Assembly (NCBI GenBank): GCA_017305135.1
Contig: JAFKNA010000023.1
Coordinates: 1-60,096 of the forward strand
DNA from: Lysobacterales bacterium
GTDB taxonomy: Bacteria > Pseudomonadota > Gammaproteobacteria > Xanthomonadales > Rhodanobacteraceae
Length of the DNA: 60,096 bases
Direction: 5' to 3'
Shown in pieces: positions 8,773-16,641 of the stretch. Position 1 is the first letter of the stretch, and each line of letters opens with the position of its first letter. Below the pieces are notes generated by a model that was not told where the DNA came from, searched no databases, and worked only from the letters and a program-made list of their open reading frames with translations. Both the position numbers and the translations under genes were made by a program.

Positions 8773-9633
8773 ATGGGACCCTGCATGAACCAGACCAGCG
8801 AAACCGCCACCGACGTGCCCCCGAGCACCTTCGCGCATGTGCCCCGCCAGCAGGAAATCCCGCTGGCGCTGGTGCGCGGGCAGCCGTTGCTGGAAATTCC
8901 CCAGGACCTCTACATCCCGCCGGATGCGCTGGAGGTGATCCTGGAGGCCTTCGAGGGCCCACTCGATCTCCTGCTCTATCTCATCCGCCGCCAGAACCTC
9001 GACATCCTTGACATTCCGATCGCGGAGATCACGCGGCAGTACGTGGACTACATCGAGCTGATGCAGGAGCTCAGGCTCGAGCTCGCCGCCGAATACCTGG
9101 TGATGGCCGCGATCCTCGCCGAGATCAAGTCGCGCCTGCTGCTGCCGCGCCCGCCGGTCGAGGAAGGCGCCGAGGCGGACCCGCGTGCCGAACTGGTGCG
9201 CCGCCTGCAGGAATACGAGCGCTTCAAGAAGGCCGCCGAGGACATCGACGCGATGCCGCGCATGGAGCGGGACTTCGCGGTGGCGCAGGTGGCGATGGAG
9301 GACCGCAACGTCATCCGCCTGCCGCCGCCGGTGGAACTGCGCGAAATGCTGCTGGCGCTCAAGGACGTGCTGCGCCGCGCCGAACTCCACGGCCACCATG
9401 CCATCGAGCGCGAGTCGCTCAACGTGCGCAGCCGCATGAGCGATCTCCTGCGCGTCCTCGACGATGGCGGCTTCCACCGCTTCGAGGCGCTGTTCACGGC
9501 CGACGAGGGCCGCCGCGGCGTGGTCGTGACCTTCCTCGCCATGCTCGAGCTCGCCCGCGAGCAACTGCTCGAAATCGTGCAGGAAGAAGCCCTCGCCCCG
9601 ATCTACGTCAAATCGCTGGCCACCGCCGCATGA
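8773..9633 (+). CDS. scpA: Segregation and condensation protein A (ScpA)
   Basis: ScpA is the kleisin bridging SMC heads. The product has the kleisin N-terminus with VILEAFEGPLDLLLYLIRRQ and ILDIPIAEITRQYVDYIELM, the EYLVMAAILAEIKSRLLLPR helix, an acidic linker, and a winged-helix C-terminus with RRGVVVTFLAMLELAREQLL. The start is uncertain: 8773 (weak GTGAGGCG upstream) and 8785 are both possible, and an in-frame open stretch runs back to 8641. It overlaps scpB by 4 bases. It diverges from yciI-bolA and acts with smc at 4223-7726. Confidence 0.95.
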   Translation: MGPCMNQTSETATDVPPSTFAHVPRQQEIPLALVRGQPLLEIPQDLYIPPDALEVILEAFEGPLDLLLYLIRRQNLDILDIPIAEITRQYVDYIELMQELRLELAAEYLVMAAILAEIKSRLLLPRPPVEEGAEADPRAELVRRLQEYERFKKAAEDIDAMPRMERDFAVAQVAMEDRNVIRLPPPVELREMLLALKDVLRRAELHGHHAIERESLNVRSRMSDLLRVLDDGGFHRFEALFTADEGRRGVVVTFLAMLELAREQLLEIVQEEALAPIYVKSLATAA

Positions 9634-10460
9634 GCATGGATCCGCATCTGATCAAGCGCGTCATCGAGGCCGCCCTGCTCGCCTCGCCCAATCCGCTCAC
9701 GCTGCCGCAGATGGCCGGCCTCTTCGACGAGTTCGCGATGCCCGCGCAGGCCGAACTCGCCGCCGCCGTGGCCGGCCTCCAGGCCGATTGCGCCGGGCGC
9801 GGCATCGAACTGGTCGAGGTCGCCTCCGGCTTCCGCTACCAGGTGCGCGGCGACGTGCACCCGTTCGTGGCACGGCTGTGGGCCGAGCGCCCCTCCCGCT
9901 ACTCGCGGGCGATGCTGGAAACGCTGGCGCTCATCGCCTACCGGCAGCCGATCACGCGCGGCGAGATCGAGCAGATCCGCGGCGTGGCGGTATCATCGAA
10001 CATCGTGCGCACCCTGGAGGAACGCGAGTGGGTGCGCGTGGTCGGCCATCGCGACGTGCCCGGCCGCCCGGCCCTGCTCGGCACCACGCGCCAGTTCCTC
10101 GACTACTTCAAGCTGAAGTCGCTGGACGAACTGCCGGCGCTGAGCGAGATCCACGACCTCGAAGACTTCGAGCCCGAGCTTCCGCTCGATGGCGGCGAAG
10201 CGCCGATTCCGGCACAGGTCGCCTTGAACGACGAACTCCCGGCGGCGGACGCCGAAGCCGGAAACGCGGGCACCAACCCCGACGCGGCCGACGCATCCGC
10301 ACCGCACGAGGGCAGCGACGACGCTGCCCTGGCCACGCCCGGCGCTTCCGTCGCCGGCACCTCCGGCATCCCGGCACAACCCGCCGACGCCGCCCTTCCC
10401 GAACCCTCGCCCGCCGATCCGGCGGGCGCAGCCCAGGACACCCCGGAAACCACCGCATGA
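9630..10460 (+). CDS. scpB: Segregation and condensation protein B (ScpB)
   Basis: ScpB dimers bind ScpA in the SMC complex. The first 170 residues form two winged-helix domains with the conserved RYSRAMLETLALIAYRQPIT, RGVAVSSNIVRTL and GHRDVPGRPALLGTT segments. The last 100 residues or so are a low-complexity Ala/Pro/Glu/Asp tail, making the 276-residue protein longer than common ScpB of about 190-200. The start overlaps the scpA stop as ATGA, and the stop overlaps the rluB start the same way, so the three genes are translationally coupled. Confidence 0.95.
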   Translation: MSMDPHLIKRVIEAALLASPNPLTLPQMAGLFDEFAMPAQAELAAAVAGLQADCAGRGIELVEVASGFRYQVRGDVHPFVARLWAERPSRYSRAMLETLALIAYRQPITRGEIEQIRGVAVSSNIVRTLEEREWVRVVGHRDVPGRPALLGTTRQFLDYFKLKSLDELPALSEIHDLEDFEPELPLDGGEAPIPAQVALNDELPAADAEAGNAGTNPDAADASAPHEGSDDAALATPGASVAGTSGIPAQPADAALPEPSPADPAGAAQDTPETTA

Positions 10461-11998
10461 CCGCTTCATCTTCCTCTTCTCCCTCCCGCGCCGTCCTCAA
10501 GCTCAAGCGCTCCGGCACCAGCGATGCGCCCGCGGTCGAGGAACGCCTGCACAAGGTGCTCGCCAATGCCGGCCTCGGCTCGCGGCGCACCCTGGAACTC
10601 CGTATCGAGGCCGGCGAGGTGCTCGCCAACGGCAAGCCGGCGACGGTCGGCCAGAGCGTGCGCAGCGGCGACCGCATCGAGCTCGATGGCAAGCGCTTCG
10701 TCGTCGTCGCCGACAACGCCGAGCACGCGCAGGTGCTGGTCTACAACAAGCCCGATGGCGTGGTCGCCACGCGCGACGATCCCGAAGGCCGCCCGACCGT
10801 GTTCGAGCAACTGCCGCGCATCAAGGGCGCGCGCTGGATCGCCGTCGGGCGCCTGGACATCAATACCACCGGCCTGCTGCTGCTCACCACCGACGGCGAC
10901 CTCGCCAACGCGCTGATGCACCCGCGTTCGGAGATCGAGCGCGAGTACATCTGCCGCGTGCACGGCGAGGTCACCGACGAGGCCATCGAGCGCCTGCGCA
11001 GCGGCGTCGAGCTCGACGACGGCCCGGCGCATTTCGACGAGATCGGCGTCATCAGCCGCGGCGCCAGCCATTCCTGGTTCCGCGTCGTGCTCCGCGAAGG
11101 CCGCAACCGCGAGGTGCGGCGCATGTGGGAATCGCAGGGCCTGATGGTGAGCCGCCTGAAGCGCATCCGCTACGGCGCGGTGGAACTGCCCCGCGGGCTG
11201 CTGCGCGGCGCCTCCACCGAACTCGACGCCACCGGCATCACGGCGCTCCGCAAGCAGGCGGGCGTGCAGGAAAGCCCGCCGCGGCTCACCCTCGCGCCGG
11301 TCATCGGCCAGCGCCGCGCCGGCCCGACCGAGTTCCGCCCCAGCCCGCAGGCGCAGCAGGCCTGGGTCGGCGCGCGGAGCGAGGAAGCACGCGAGTTCGC
11401 CGCCTTCGATCGCATGCGCGACGATGGCTGGCGCGGCACCGGCGCCAAGCCCGGCCGCAAGCGTCCGCCTGGCAAGGGCAAGCCGCGCCCGGGCGGACAG
11501 CGTCCCGGGCAGTCACGTGGCCAGCCGCGCGGACCCGGACGTGGCCCGGCCCGCGATGGCAGCACCTCGGCAACTCCCTATCGCAACTACAGCGAACCGG
11601 GCCTCAGCCCCGCGGTGCTGAAGAGCTGGTTTCCCGACAGCCCGGGCGCTGGCGGACGCAAGCGCCGCGGTGCCGGCCCGGGCGAAGCCCCGCCCCATGC
11701 AGCCGGCCAGCCACACCAGCCCGACGACATCGGCAACCGCATCCAGCCGCGCCAGCCCGAAGCTCCGCGCGGCAACAAGGGCGGCCCGCGCAAGCCCGGC
11801 CGCCCCGGCGGCCCCGGCGGCCCCGGCGGCACCAGCCAGCGCGACGGCAACGTCGCCCCGCAGCGGCCATGGCAGGGGAAACCCGCGCGCCCGGGCGGCC
11901 GCAAGCCGCAGCACGGCACGTCCGGCAACACCACGCACGACGCCGGTGCTCCGACGCGGCGGAACGACCGCAACACCCGCCGCCGCGGTCCACGCTGA
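10457..11998 (+). CDS. rluB: 23S rRNA pseudouridine synthase RluB
   Basis: The family isomerises U2605 of 23S rRNA to pseudouridine. The 513-residue product has an S4 RNA-binding domain at about 28-80, then the RsuA/RluB catalytic domain with Asp134 in GRLDINTTGLLLLT and the REGRNREVRRMWES segment. Residues from about 300 on form a disordered, strongly basic tail of Gly, Pro, Arg, Gln and Lys. E. coli RluB also has a basic tail, but it is much shorter. Start ATG 10457 overlaps the scpB stop. The scpB-rluB order is widely conserved. Confidence 0.95.
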   Translation: MTASSSSSPSRAVLKLKRSGTSDAPAVEERLHKVLANAGLGSRRTLELRIEAGEVLANGKPATVGQSVRSGDRIELDGKRFVVVADNAEHAQVLVYNKPDGVVATRDDPEGRPTVFEQLPRIKGARWIAVGRLDINTTGLLLLTTDGDLANALMHPRSEIEREYICRVHGEVTDEAIERLRSGVELDDGPAHFDEIGVISRGASHSWFRVVLREGRNREVRRMWESQGLMVSRLKRIRYGAVELPRGLLRGASTELDATGITALRKQAGVQESPPRLTLAPVIGQRRAGPTEFRPSPQAQQAWVGARSEEAREFAAFDRMRDDGWRGTGAKPGRKRPPGKGKPRPGGQRPGQSRGQPRGPGRGPARDGSTSATPYRNYSEPGLSPAVLKSWFPDSPGAGGRKRRGAGPGEAPPHAAGQPHQPDDIGNRIQPRQPEAPRGNKGGPRKPGRPGGPGGPGGTSQRDGNVAPQRPWQGKPARPGGRKPQHGTSGNTTHDAGAPTRRNDRNTRRRGPR

Positions 11999-12008
11999 AC
12001 CAGCAACG

Positions 12009-12128
12009 CGCGCGTCCACCCTGTGCGCGACCCCCGCGCGGAATCCGGCACCCGGCCAATGGAGGAGCGCACCTGGGCGCGACCGGCATGCCGAATCCAG
12101 GGCCGATCGCGCGCGAGCGCGCTCCTAC
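12009..12128. repeat. Family C repeats downstream of rluB
   Basis: Three degenerate units with the theme GTAGGAGCGC and its complement lie in this gap: about 12009-12032 (CACCCTGTGCGCGACC), 12061-12086 (GGAGGAGCGCACCTGGGCGC) and 12104-12128 (GAGCGCGCTCCTACA). The same theme recurs at 18489-18635. They resemble REP-like intergenic sequences of gammaproteobacteria. Confidence 0.6.
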
Positions 12129-12257
12129 AAAGCGTTACACGGACCTGCCGCAACCGTGCCGGCGCGCCCCATGCGCGACCGATGGCACGTGCGAGGAACG
12201 CTTCAAGCGGCCGACGGCGCCGCCCTATACTCGGCGAATCCCCCATCGAGCCCCGGC

Positions 12258-13079
12258 ATGGTCGCAAGGCTCCAACCCGATCACAGCCGCGGCGCCGTGG
12301 TCGCCGCCGGCGATGTTCCCATCGACCCGCGCGGCCTGCAGTGCCTGGCCGCCGTGCTTGGCATCGCGCCGGTGCATCCGCGTGTGCTGCTGCTGCAGGC
12401 ACGCACCCTCGACGAAGATGCCGCGGGTGAGGACGGGCTGGATGGGCTTCTCCACGAGGGCGGCGCCGGCGAACTCGCCCGGTACGCGCTGCGCGGCCGC
12501 AGCGATACCGGCGAGCCCAGGATCCTTGACGCACTCGAGCGCGCCCAGGTGGTGGTGCTGGCCTCGGACCAGCCGCTTCGCCTCTCCACGCTGCTCGGCG
12601 GCACCGGGCTCGCCCGTGCCATCCGTCGGCGCAACGCGGAGGGCGCCATCGTCGTGGGCTGCGGAGCCGGGGCCGCGATCCTCTGCGAGCACATGCTGGC
12701 GCAGGGCGCCAGCGATGGCCCGACCCCGCGCAGCGGCGGCGCGCAGCTCGCGCCGGGGCTCGGCCTCACCAACCGCGTCGTGATCGACCAGGGCGGCCAT
12801 GCCAGCGACCGCATCGGCCGCCTGCTCGCGGCGCTGGCGCTCAATCCGTTCGCGCTCGGCCTCGGCATCGATGCCGCCACCGCGGCGGTGATCGGCGCCG
12901 ACAACGTGCTGGAGGTGATGGGCAGCGGCGGCGTCACCGTCATCGATCCGGCCGAGATGGCCGATTCCAACGTGCTCGACCTCGCTCCCGGCGCGCCCAT
13001 CCGCATCACCAACCTGCGCCTGCACGCCCTCGTCGCCGGCACCCGCTACGACCTCGATTTCCGGCGGACGGTGGCTTGA
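12258..13079 (+). CDS. Cyanophycinase-like S51-fold protein lacking catalytic Ser and His
   Basis: The 273-residue product aligns by eye with cyanophycinases, serine peptidases that cut cyanophycin into Asp-Arg dipeptides. It keeps DQPLRLSTLLGGTGLARAI, GLGLTNRVVIDQ, SDRIGRLLAALALNPFALGL and GSGGVTVIDP. The nucleophile motif, usually GTSAGA, reads GCGAGA (134-139), so Gly136 replaces Ser. The following DQHF-type motif reads DQGGH, displacing the histidine. It is therefore probably not an active peptidase and may bind peptide or regulate. No cphA or active cyanophycinase is nearby. Start 12258 is the first ATG that matches the family length. Confidence 0.75.
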   Translation: MVARLQPDHSRGAVVAAGDVPIDPRGLQCLAAVLGIAPVHPRVLLLQARTLDEDAAGEDGLDGLLHEGGAGELARYALRGRSDTGEPRILDALERAQVVVLASDQPLRLSTLLGGTGLARAIRRRNAEGAIVVGCGAGAAILCEHMLAQGASDGPTPRSGGAQLAPGLGLTNRVVIDQGGHASDRIGRLLAALALNPFALGLGIDAATAAVIGADNVLEVMGSGGVTVIDPAEMADSNVLDLAPGAPIRITNLRLHALVAGTRYDLDFRRTVA

Positions 13080-13083
13080 GAGC

Positions 13084-13216
13084 GGTGATTCGGGATTTGG
13101 AATTCGGGATTCGACAGAGCCAGCCCTGCTCCTCCCGATCCATTCGTGCGTGAAGCTGCAAGTGCACGCGAACCTGCTCTCACCAATCCCGAATCCCCAA
13201 TCCCGATTCCCGGCGG
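13084..13216. repeat. Family B inverted repeat pair (imperfect)
   Basis: Arms near 13084-13112 (GATTCGGGATTTGG and on) and 13184-13216 (AATCCCGAATCCCC and on) are imperfect inverted copies of the GGGAATCGGGAAT theme, also seen at 14035-14159 and 54490-54521. They fill the gap between the cyanophycinase-like gene and the dehydrogenase. Confidence 0.7.
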
Positions 13217-13267
13217 GCCGAAGGCCCGCCTGCTACACTCGCGCCCCTTTTTCCGGAGGGCCATGCC

Positions 13268-14035
13268 ATGCAACTCGATCAGGTCAGGGCTGCCATCAGC
13301 GGCGGCGCGTCCGGGCTCGGTTTCGCGACCGCGAAGTACCTCGCGGCGCAGGGCGCGAAGGTGGCGCTGCTCGATGTCAACGATGAAAAGGGCGATGCGG
13401 CCGCGAAGGAACTCGGCGAGTCGGCGCGCTATTTCCGCACCGACGTGACCAGCGAGAACGGGGTCGCCGCGGCGCTCGCGGAAGCGCAGGCGGCGCTCGG
13501 CGGACTCAACGTGGTGGTGAGCTGCGCCGGCATCCTCGGAGCCGGGCGCGTGCTCGGCCGCGAGGGCGCGATGCCGCTGGAGGCCTTCGCGCGTACGGTC
13601 GGCGTCAACCTGGTCGGCAGCTTCAACGTCGCCAAGGCCGCGGCCGCCCTGATGCAGGCCAACGAACCGGGCGAGGACGGCGAGCGCGGCGTCATCGTCA
13701 ACACCGCCTCGATCGCCGCCTACGAAGGGCAGATCGGCCAGGCCGCGTATTCCGCCTCCAAGGGCGGCGTGATCGCCATGACCCTGCCGATGGCGCGCGA
13801 GTTCGCCCGCATCGGCGTCCGCGTCATGACCATCGCCCCCGGCGTCTTCCACACGCCCATGGTCGACGGCATGCCGGAAGCCGTGTACGACTCGCTCTGC
13901 GCCCAGGTGCCCTACCCGTCCCGCCTGGGCAGGCCCGAAGAGTACGCCGCCACCGTCGGCTTCATCCTGCAGAACCGTTACCTCAACGGCGAAACCATCC
14001 GCGTCGACGGCGCGATCCGGTTGGCACCCAAGTAG
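13268..14035 (+). CDS. Short-chain dehydrogenase, 3-hydroxyacyl-CoA dehydrogenase type-2 like
   Basis: The 255-residue product is a classical SDR with cofactor motif GGASGLG (12-18, preceded by Ser rather than the usual Thr), Asp at the end of strand 2 (LLDVND, favouring NAD), SCAGI in place of NNAG, and catalytic Ser148, Tyr161 and Lys165 (YSASK). The overall pattern, including [15 protein letters not shown], follows HSD10-type 3-hydroxyacyl-CoA dehydrogenases of branched-chain amino acid and fatty acid breakdown. No beta-oxidation genes are adjacent, so the substrate is inferred only from the subfamily pattern. Confidence 0.82.
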   Translation: MQLDQVRAAISGGASGLGFATAKYLAAQGAKVALLDVNDEKGDAAAKELGESARYFRTDVTSENGVAAALAEAQAALGGLNVVVSCAGILGAGRVLGREGAMPLEAFARTVGVNLVGSFNVAKAAAALMQANEPGEDGERGVIVNTASIAAYEGQIGQAAYSASKGGVIAMTLPMAREFARIGVRVMTIAPGVFHTPMVDGMPEAVYDSLCAQVPYPSRLGRPEEYAATVGFILQNRYLNGETIRVDGAIRLAPK

Positions 14036-14159
14036 CCGGGAATCGGGAATGGGGAATCGGGAATGGTGAAAAGCAGCTGCTCGCCCCTCCCGCCCTCTTC
14101 CTGTCCCGCGTCAGTGTGCTTCTAAAACGATTCCCGATTCCCCATTCCCGATTCCCGGC
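14035..14159. repeat. Perfect 30-bp family B inverted repeat
   Basis: The 30-base arm at 14035-14064 is exactly complementary to 14130-14159, around a 65-base loop. The arms are built of GGGAATCGGGAAT units. The left arm begins at the last base of the dehydrogenase stop and the right arm ends 7 bases before the efpL start, so the structure occupies the whole gap and covers the region where efpL would be expected to have its ribosome-binding site. Confidence 0.9.
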
Positions 14160-14166
14160 TCTCCCA

Positions 14167-14730
14167 ATGAAAGCTTCCGAGATCAAGAAAGGCAACGTCG
14201 TCGAGCATGATGGCAAGGTCTGGCAGGTGCGCGACATCGAGCGCAGCGCGCCGCAGGGGCGCGGCGGCAACGTCACCTTCCGCTTCATCATGTACAGCGT
14301 GCCGGGCGGGCAGAAGCTCGACCTCTCGCTGCGTGCCGAGGACGACCTGAAGGAAACCGAGCTGGTGCGCCGCGCGGTGGATTATTCCTACAAGGACGGC
14401 GAGGCCTACGTGTTCATGGACCGCGAGGACTACACCCAGTACATGCTGGATGGCGACGTCGTCGGTGATGCGGCCGGCTACCTGGCCGAAGGCATCGATG
14501 GCTGCTACGTGCAGATCATCGACGATGCCGCGGTAGGCCTGCAGCTGCCGCACACGGTCACCCTCGAGGTCACCGACACCGCCCCCGAGCTCAAGGGCGC
14601 CAGCGCGACCAAGCGCAGCAAGCCGGCCACGCTGTCGACCGGCATCGAGATCCAGGTGCCCGAATACATCACCAGCGGCACGCAGGTGCTGGTGAATACC
14701 ACGACCGGGGAGTTTTCCGGACGGGCGTGA
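14167..14730 (+). CDS. efpL: Elongation factor P-like protein EfpL (YeiP)
   Basis: EfpL is the EF-P paralogue that binds stalled ribosomes and helps at polyproline and related motifs. The 187-residue product has three beta-barrel domains: KOW-like N-domain [17 protein letters not shown], a middle domain with [14 protein letters not shown], and a C-terminal OB domain ending [13 protein letters not shown]. The loop that carries the modified lysine in EF-P reads QGRGG, with Arg32, as typical of unmodified EfpL. The ATG at 14167 matches the family start; the in-frame extension to 14116 is encoded by repeat DNA and is rejected. Confidence 0.92.
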   Translation: MKASEIKKGNVVEHDGKVWQVRDIERSAPQGRGGNVTFRFIMYSVPGGQKLDLSLRAEDDLKETELVRRAVDYSYKDGEAYVFMDREDYTQYMLDGDVVGDAAGYLAEGIDGCYVQIIDDAAVGLQLPHTVTLEVTDTAPELKGASATKRSKPATLSTGIEIQVPEYITSGTQVLVNTTTGEFSGRA

Positions 14731-14778
14731 TGGTTGGGGCCGAGGCGGAGAGCTGCCGAAGGCAGGCGCTGCTGGGAG

Positions 14779-14805
14779 GGCCGGGCTCCCGCCCGGCCGC
14801 TTTCC
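14779..14805 (+). terminator. Hairpin with terminator shape after efpL
   Basis: GGCCGGGC (14779-14786) pairs perfectly with GCCCGGCC (14791-14798) over a TCCC loop, followed by GCTTTCC. The T-tract is poor, so this may instead be a family D repeat like those at 23442 and 32623. The rest of the 355-base gap 14731-15085 holds nothing else I can support as a gene. Confidence 0.45.
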
Positions 14806-15085
14806 TCGAAGTTCCCGCAGGCGCCGGGCTGATCCATCGTCCGACGGTAGCCCGATCCCCCCTGCACGACGCCGGCCACGGCGCGGCGCGCCCGCAACCT
14901 CGACCATCGATCTGCACCCGATCGCATGGCCCGAACCGCGCCATGACCTCTTGCGCTTGTGCTGGCGTTCAGCCTTTGGCAAGGTACTGCCGCGCCCGCA
15001 ACCTGCGGGCGCCGTTCGATGGCCGCAATCCACAACAATCATCCGCGCGCCACACCGCCGTACCAGCCGCCGAGGGGTCCGTTCG

Positions 15086-16576
15086 ATGTCGTCGAGAAGC
15101 CTGTTCATCACCAAACCCGTGGAGGCCTCTCCACACGTCGACGCCGGCGAGCCCGTGGAGGGCACGCTGCATGGTGAACCGCACCTCAAGCGCACCCTGA
15201 CGGCCACCCAGCTGACGATGCTCGGCATCGGCGCGGTGATCGGCGCCGGCATCTTCGTGCTGACCGGCACCGCCGCGGCCAACCACGCCGGGCCGGCGTT
15301 GATGCTGAGCTTCATCTTTGCCGGCGTCGCCTGCGCGCTCGCCGGCATGTGCTACGCCGAGTTCGCCGCCATGCTGCCGGTGTCGGGCAGCGCCTATTCC
15401 TATTCTTACGCCACGCTCGGCGAGTTCACGGCCTGGTTCATCGGCTGGAACCTGGTGCTGGAATACCTCTTCGCGGCATCCACCGTGGCGGTGGGCTGGT
15501 CGGGCTACTTCAACGAGATGCTGCGCCTGGTTTCCGGCTGGACCGGCATGGACGTATCGCTGCCGGGCTGGATCTCGCACGCGCCCCTCACCTTCATCGA
15601 AGGCAAGCTGGCCATGACCGGCGCCATCATCAACCTGCCGGCGGTGCTCATCGTCGCCGCGATCAGCGGCCTGTGCTACGTCGGCATCACCCAGTCGGCA
15701 TTCGTGAACTCGATCATCGTCGCGATCAAGGTCACGGTGATCCTGCTGGTGATCGCCTTCGCCTTCCAGTACATCAACCCGGACAACTGGGTGCCCTTCA
15801 TTCCCGAATCGGAAGGCCCGGGCCGCTTCGGCTGGGGCGGGGTGATGCGCGCGGCGACGGTGGTGTTCTTCGCCTACATCGGCTTCGACGCGGTCTCCAC
15901 GGCCGCGGGCGAAGCGAGGAACCCGCAGCGCGATATGCCGATCGGCATCCTGGGTTCGCTCGTGATCTGCACCCTCCTCTACATCGCCATGGCGGCGACG
16001 CTGACCGGCATCGCCCCCTACTACACGCTGGACACCCCGGAACCCGTCGCTACCGCCCTTTCGGGTTATCCCTCGCTGGACTGGCTGCGCACCCTGGTGG
16101 TGATCGGCGCGCTCACGGGCCTCTCCTCGGTGATCCTGGTCATGCTGATGGGCCAGCCGCGCATCTTCTACTCGATGGCGCAGGATGGCCTGATGCCGCG
16201 CGCCTTCGCCAAGGTGCACCGCACCCACCAGACACCGTATGTCGGCACCATCGTGGTCGGCGTGCTGGCCGCCGCGCTCGCCGGGATGTTCCCCGTCAAC
16301 GTGCTGGGCGAACTGGTCGCGATGGGCACCCTGCTCGCCTTCACCACGGTGTGCATCGGCATCCTGGTCCTGCGCTACACGCGGCCGGACCTGCCACGCA
16401 GCTTCCGCGTGCCCTTCGTGCATGCGGTCAGCCCGCTCGGCGCGATCGCCTGCCTGTATCTCTTCTGGCAGGCCTTCTCCGAACACTGGCGCCTGATGGT
16501 GGGCTGGACCGTGATCGGCATGGTGATCTACTTCGCCTACGGCTATCGCAACAGCGTGCTGCGCAAGGCAGCCTGA
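15086..16576 (+). CDS. APC-family amino-acid permease (copy 1)
   Basis: The 496-residue inner-membrane protein has about 12 transmembrane helices and the APC hallmark GIGAVIGAGIFVLTG in helix 1. It also carries CYAEFAAMLPVSGSAYSYSYATLGE and FFAYIGFDAVSTAAGEARNP, as in the cationic amino-acid transporter (CAT/YfnA) branch. Substrate cannot be read from the sequence. ATG 15086 is chosen because CGAGGGG precedes it and the upstream in-frame segment is Arg-rich and not APC-like. A close paralogue follows 65 bases downstream, with a strong hairpin between them. Confidence 0.9.
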   Translation: MSSRSLFITKPVEASPHVDAGEPVEGTLHGEPHLKRTLTATQLTMLGIGAVIGAGIFVLTGTAAANHAGPALMLSFIFAGVACALAGMCYAEFAAMLPVSGSAYSYSYATLGEFTAWFIGWNLVLEYLFAASTVAVGWSGYFNEMLRLVSGWTGMDVSLPGWISHAPLTFIEGKLAMTGAIINLPAVLIVAAISGLCYVGITQSAFVNSIIVAIKVTVILLVIAFAFQYINPDNWVPFIPESEGPGRFGWGGVMRAATVVFFAYIGFDAVSTAAGEARNPQRDMPIGILGSLVICTLLYIAMAATLTGIAPYYTLDTPEPVATALSGYPSLDWLRTLVVIGALTGLSSVILVMLMGQPRIFYSMAQDGLMPRAFAKVHRTHQTPYVGTIVVGVLAAALAGMFPVNVLGELVAMGTLLAFTTVCIGILVLRYTRPDLPRSFRVPFVHAVSPLGAIACLYLFWQAFSEHWRLMVGWTVIGMVIYFAYGYRNSVLRKAA

Positions 16577-16594
16577 GCTTCGTCTTCCACTTCC

Positions 16595-16620
16595 GGGGCC
16601 GGCCACAGCGCCGGCCCCTT
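16595..16620 (+). terminator. Strong GC hairpin between the two permease genes
   Basis: GGGGCCGGC (16595-16603) and GCCGGCCCC (16610-16618) form a perfect 9-bp stem over a CACAGC loop, followed by TT. The T-tract is too short for a classic intrinsic terminator. It may reduce read-through or stabilise the 3' end of the first mRNA, allowing different expression of the two permeases. Confidence 0.55.
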
Positions 16621-16641
16621 CGCGTGATCCCGGGGAACTCC

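Noticed and set aside
14116-14166. N-terminal extension of EfpL
   Set aside because: It is translated from the family B repeat, and the conserved EfpL start is at 14167.
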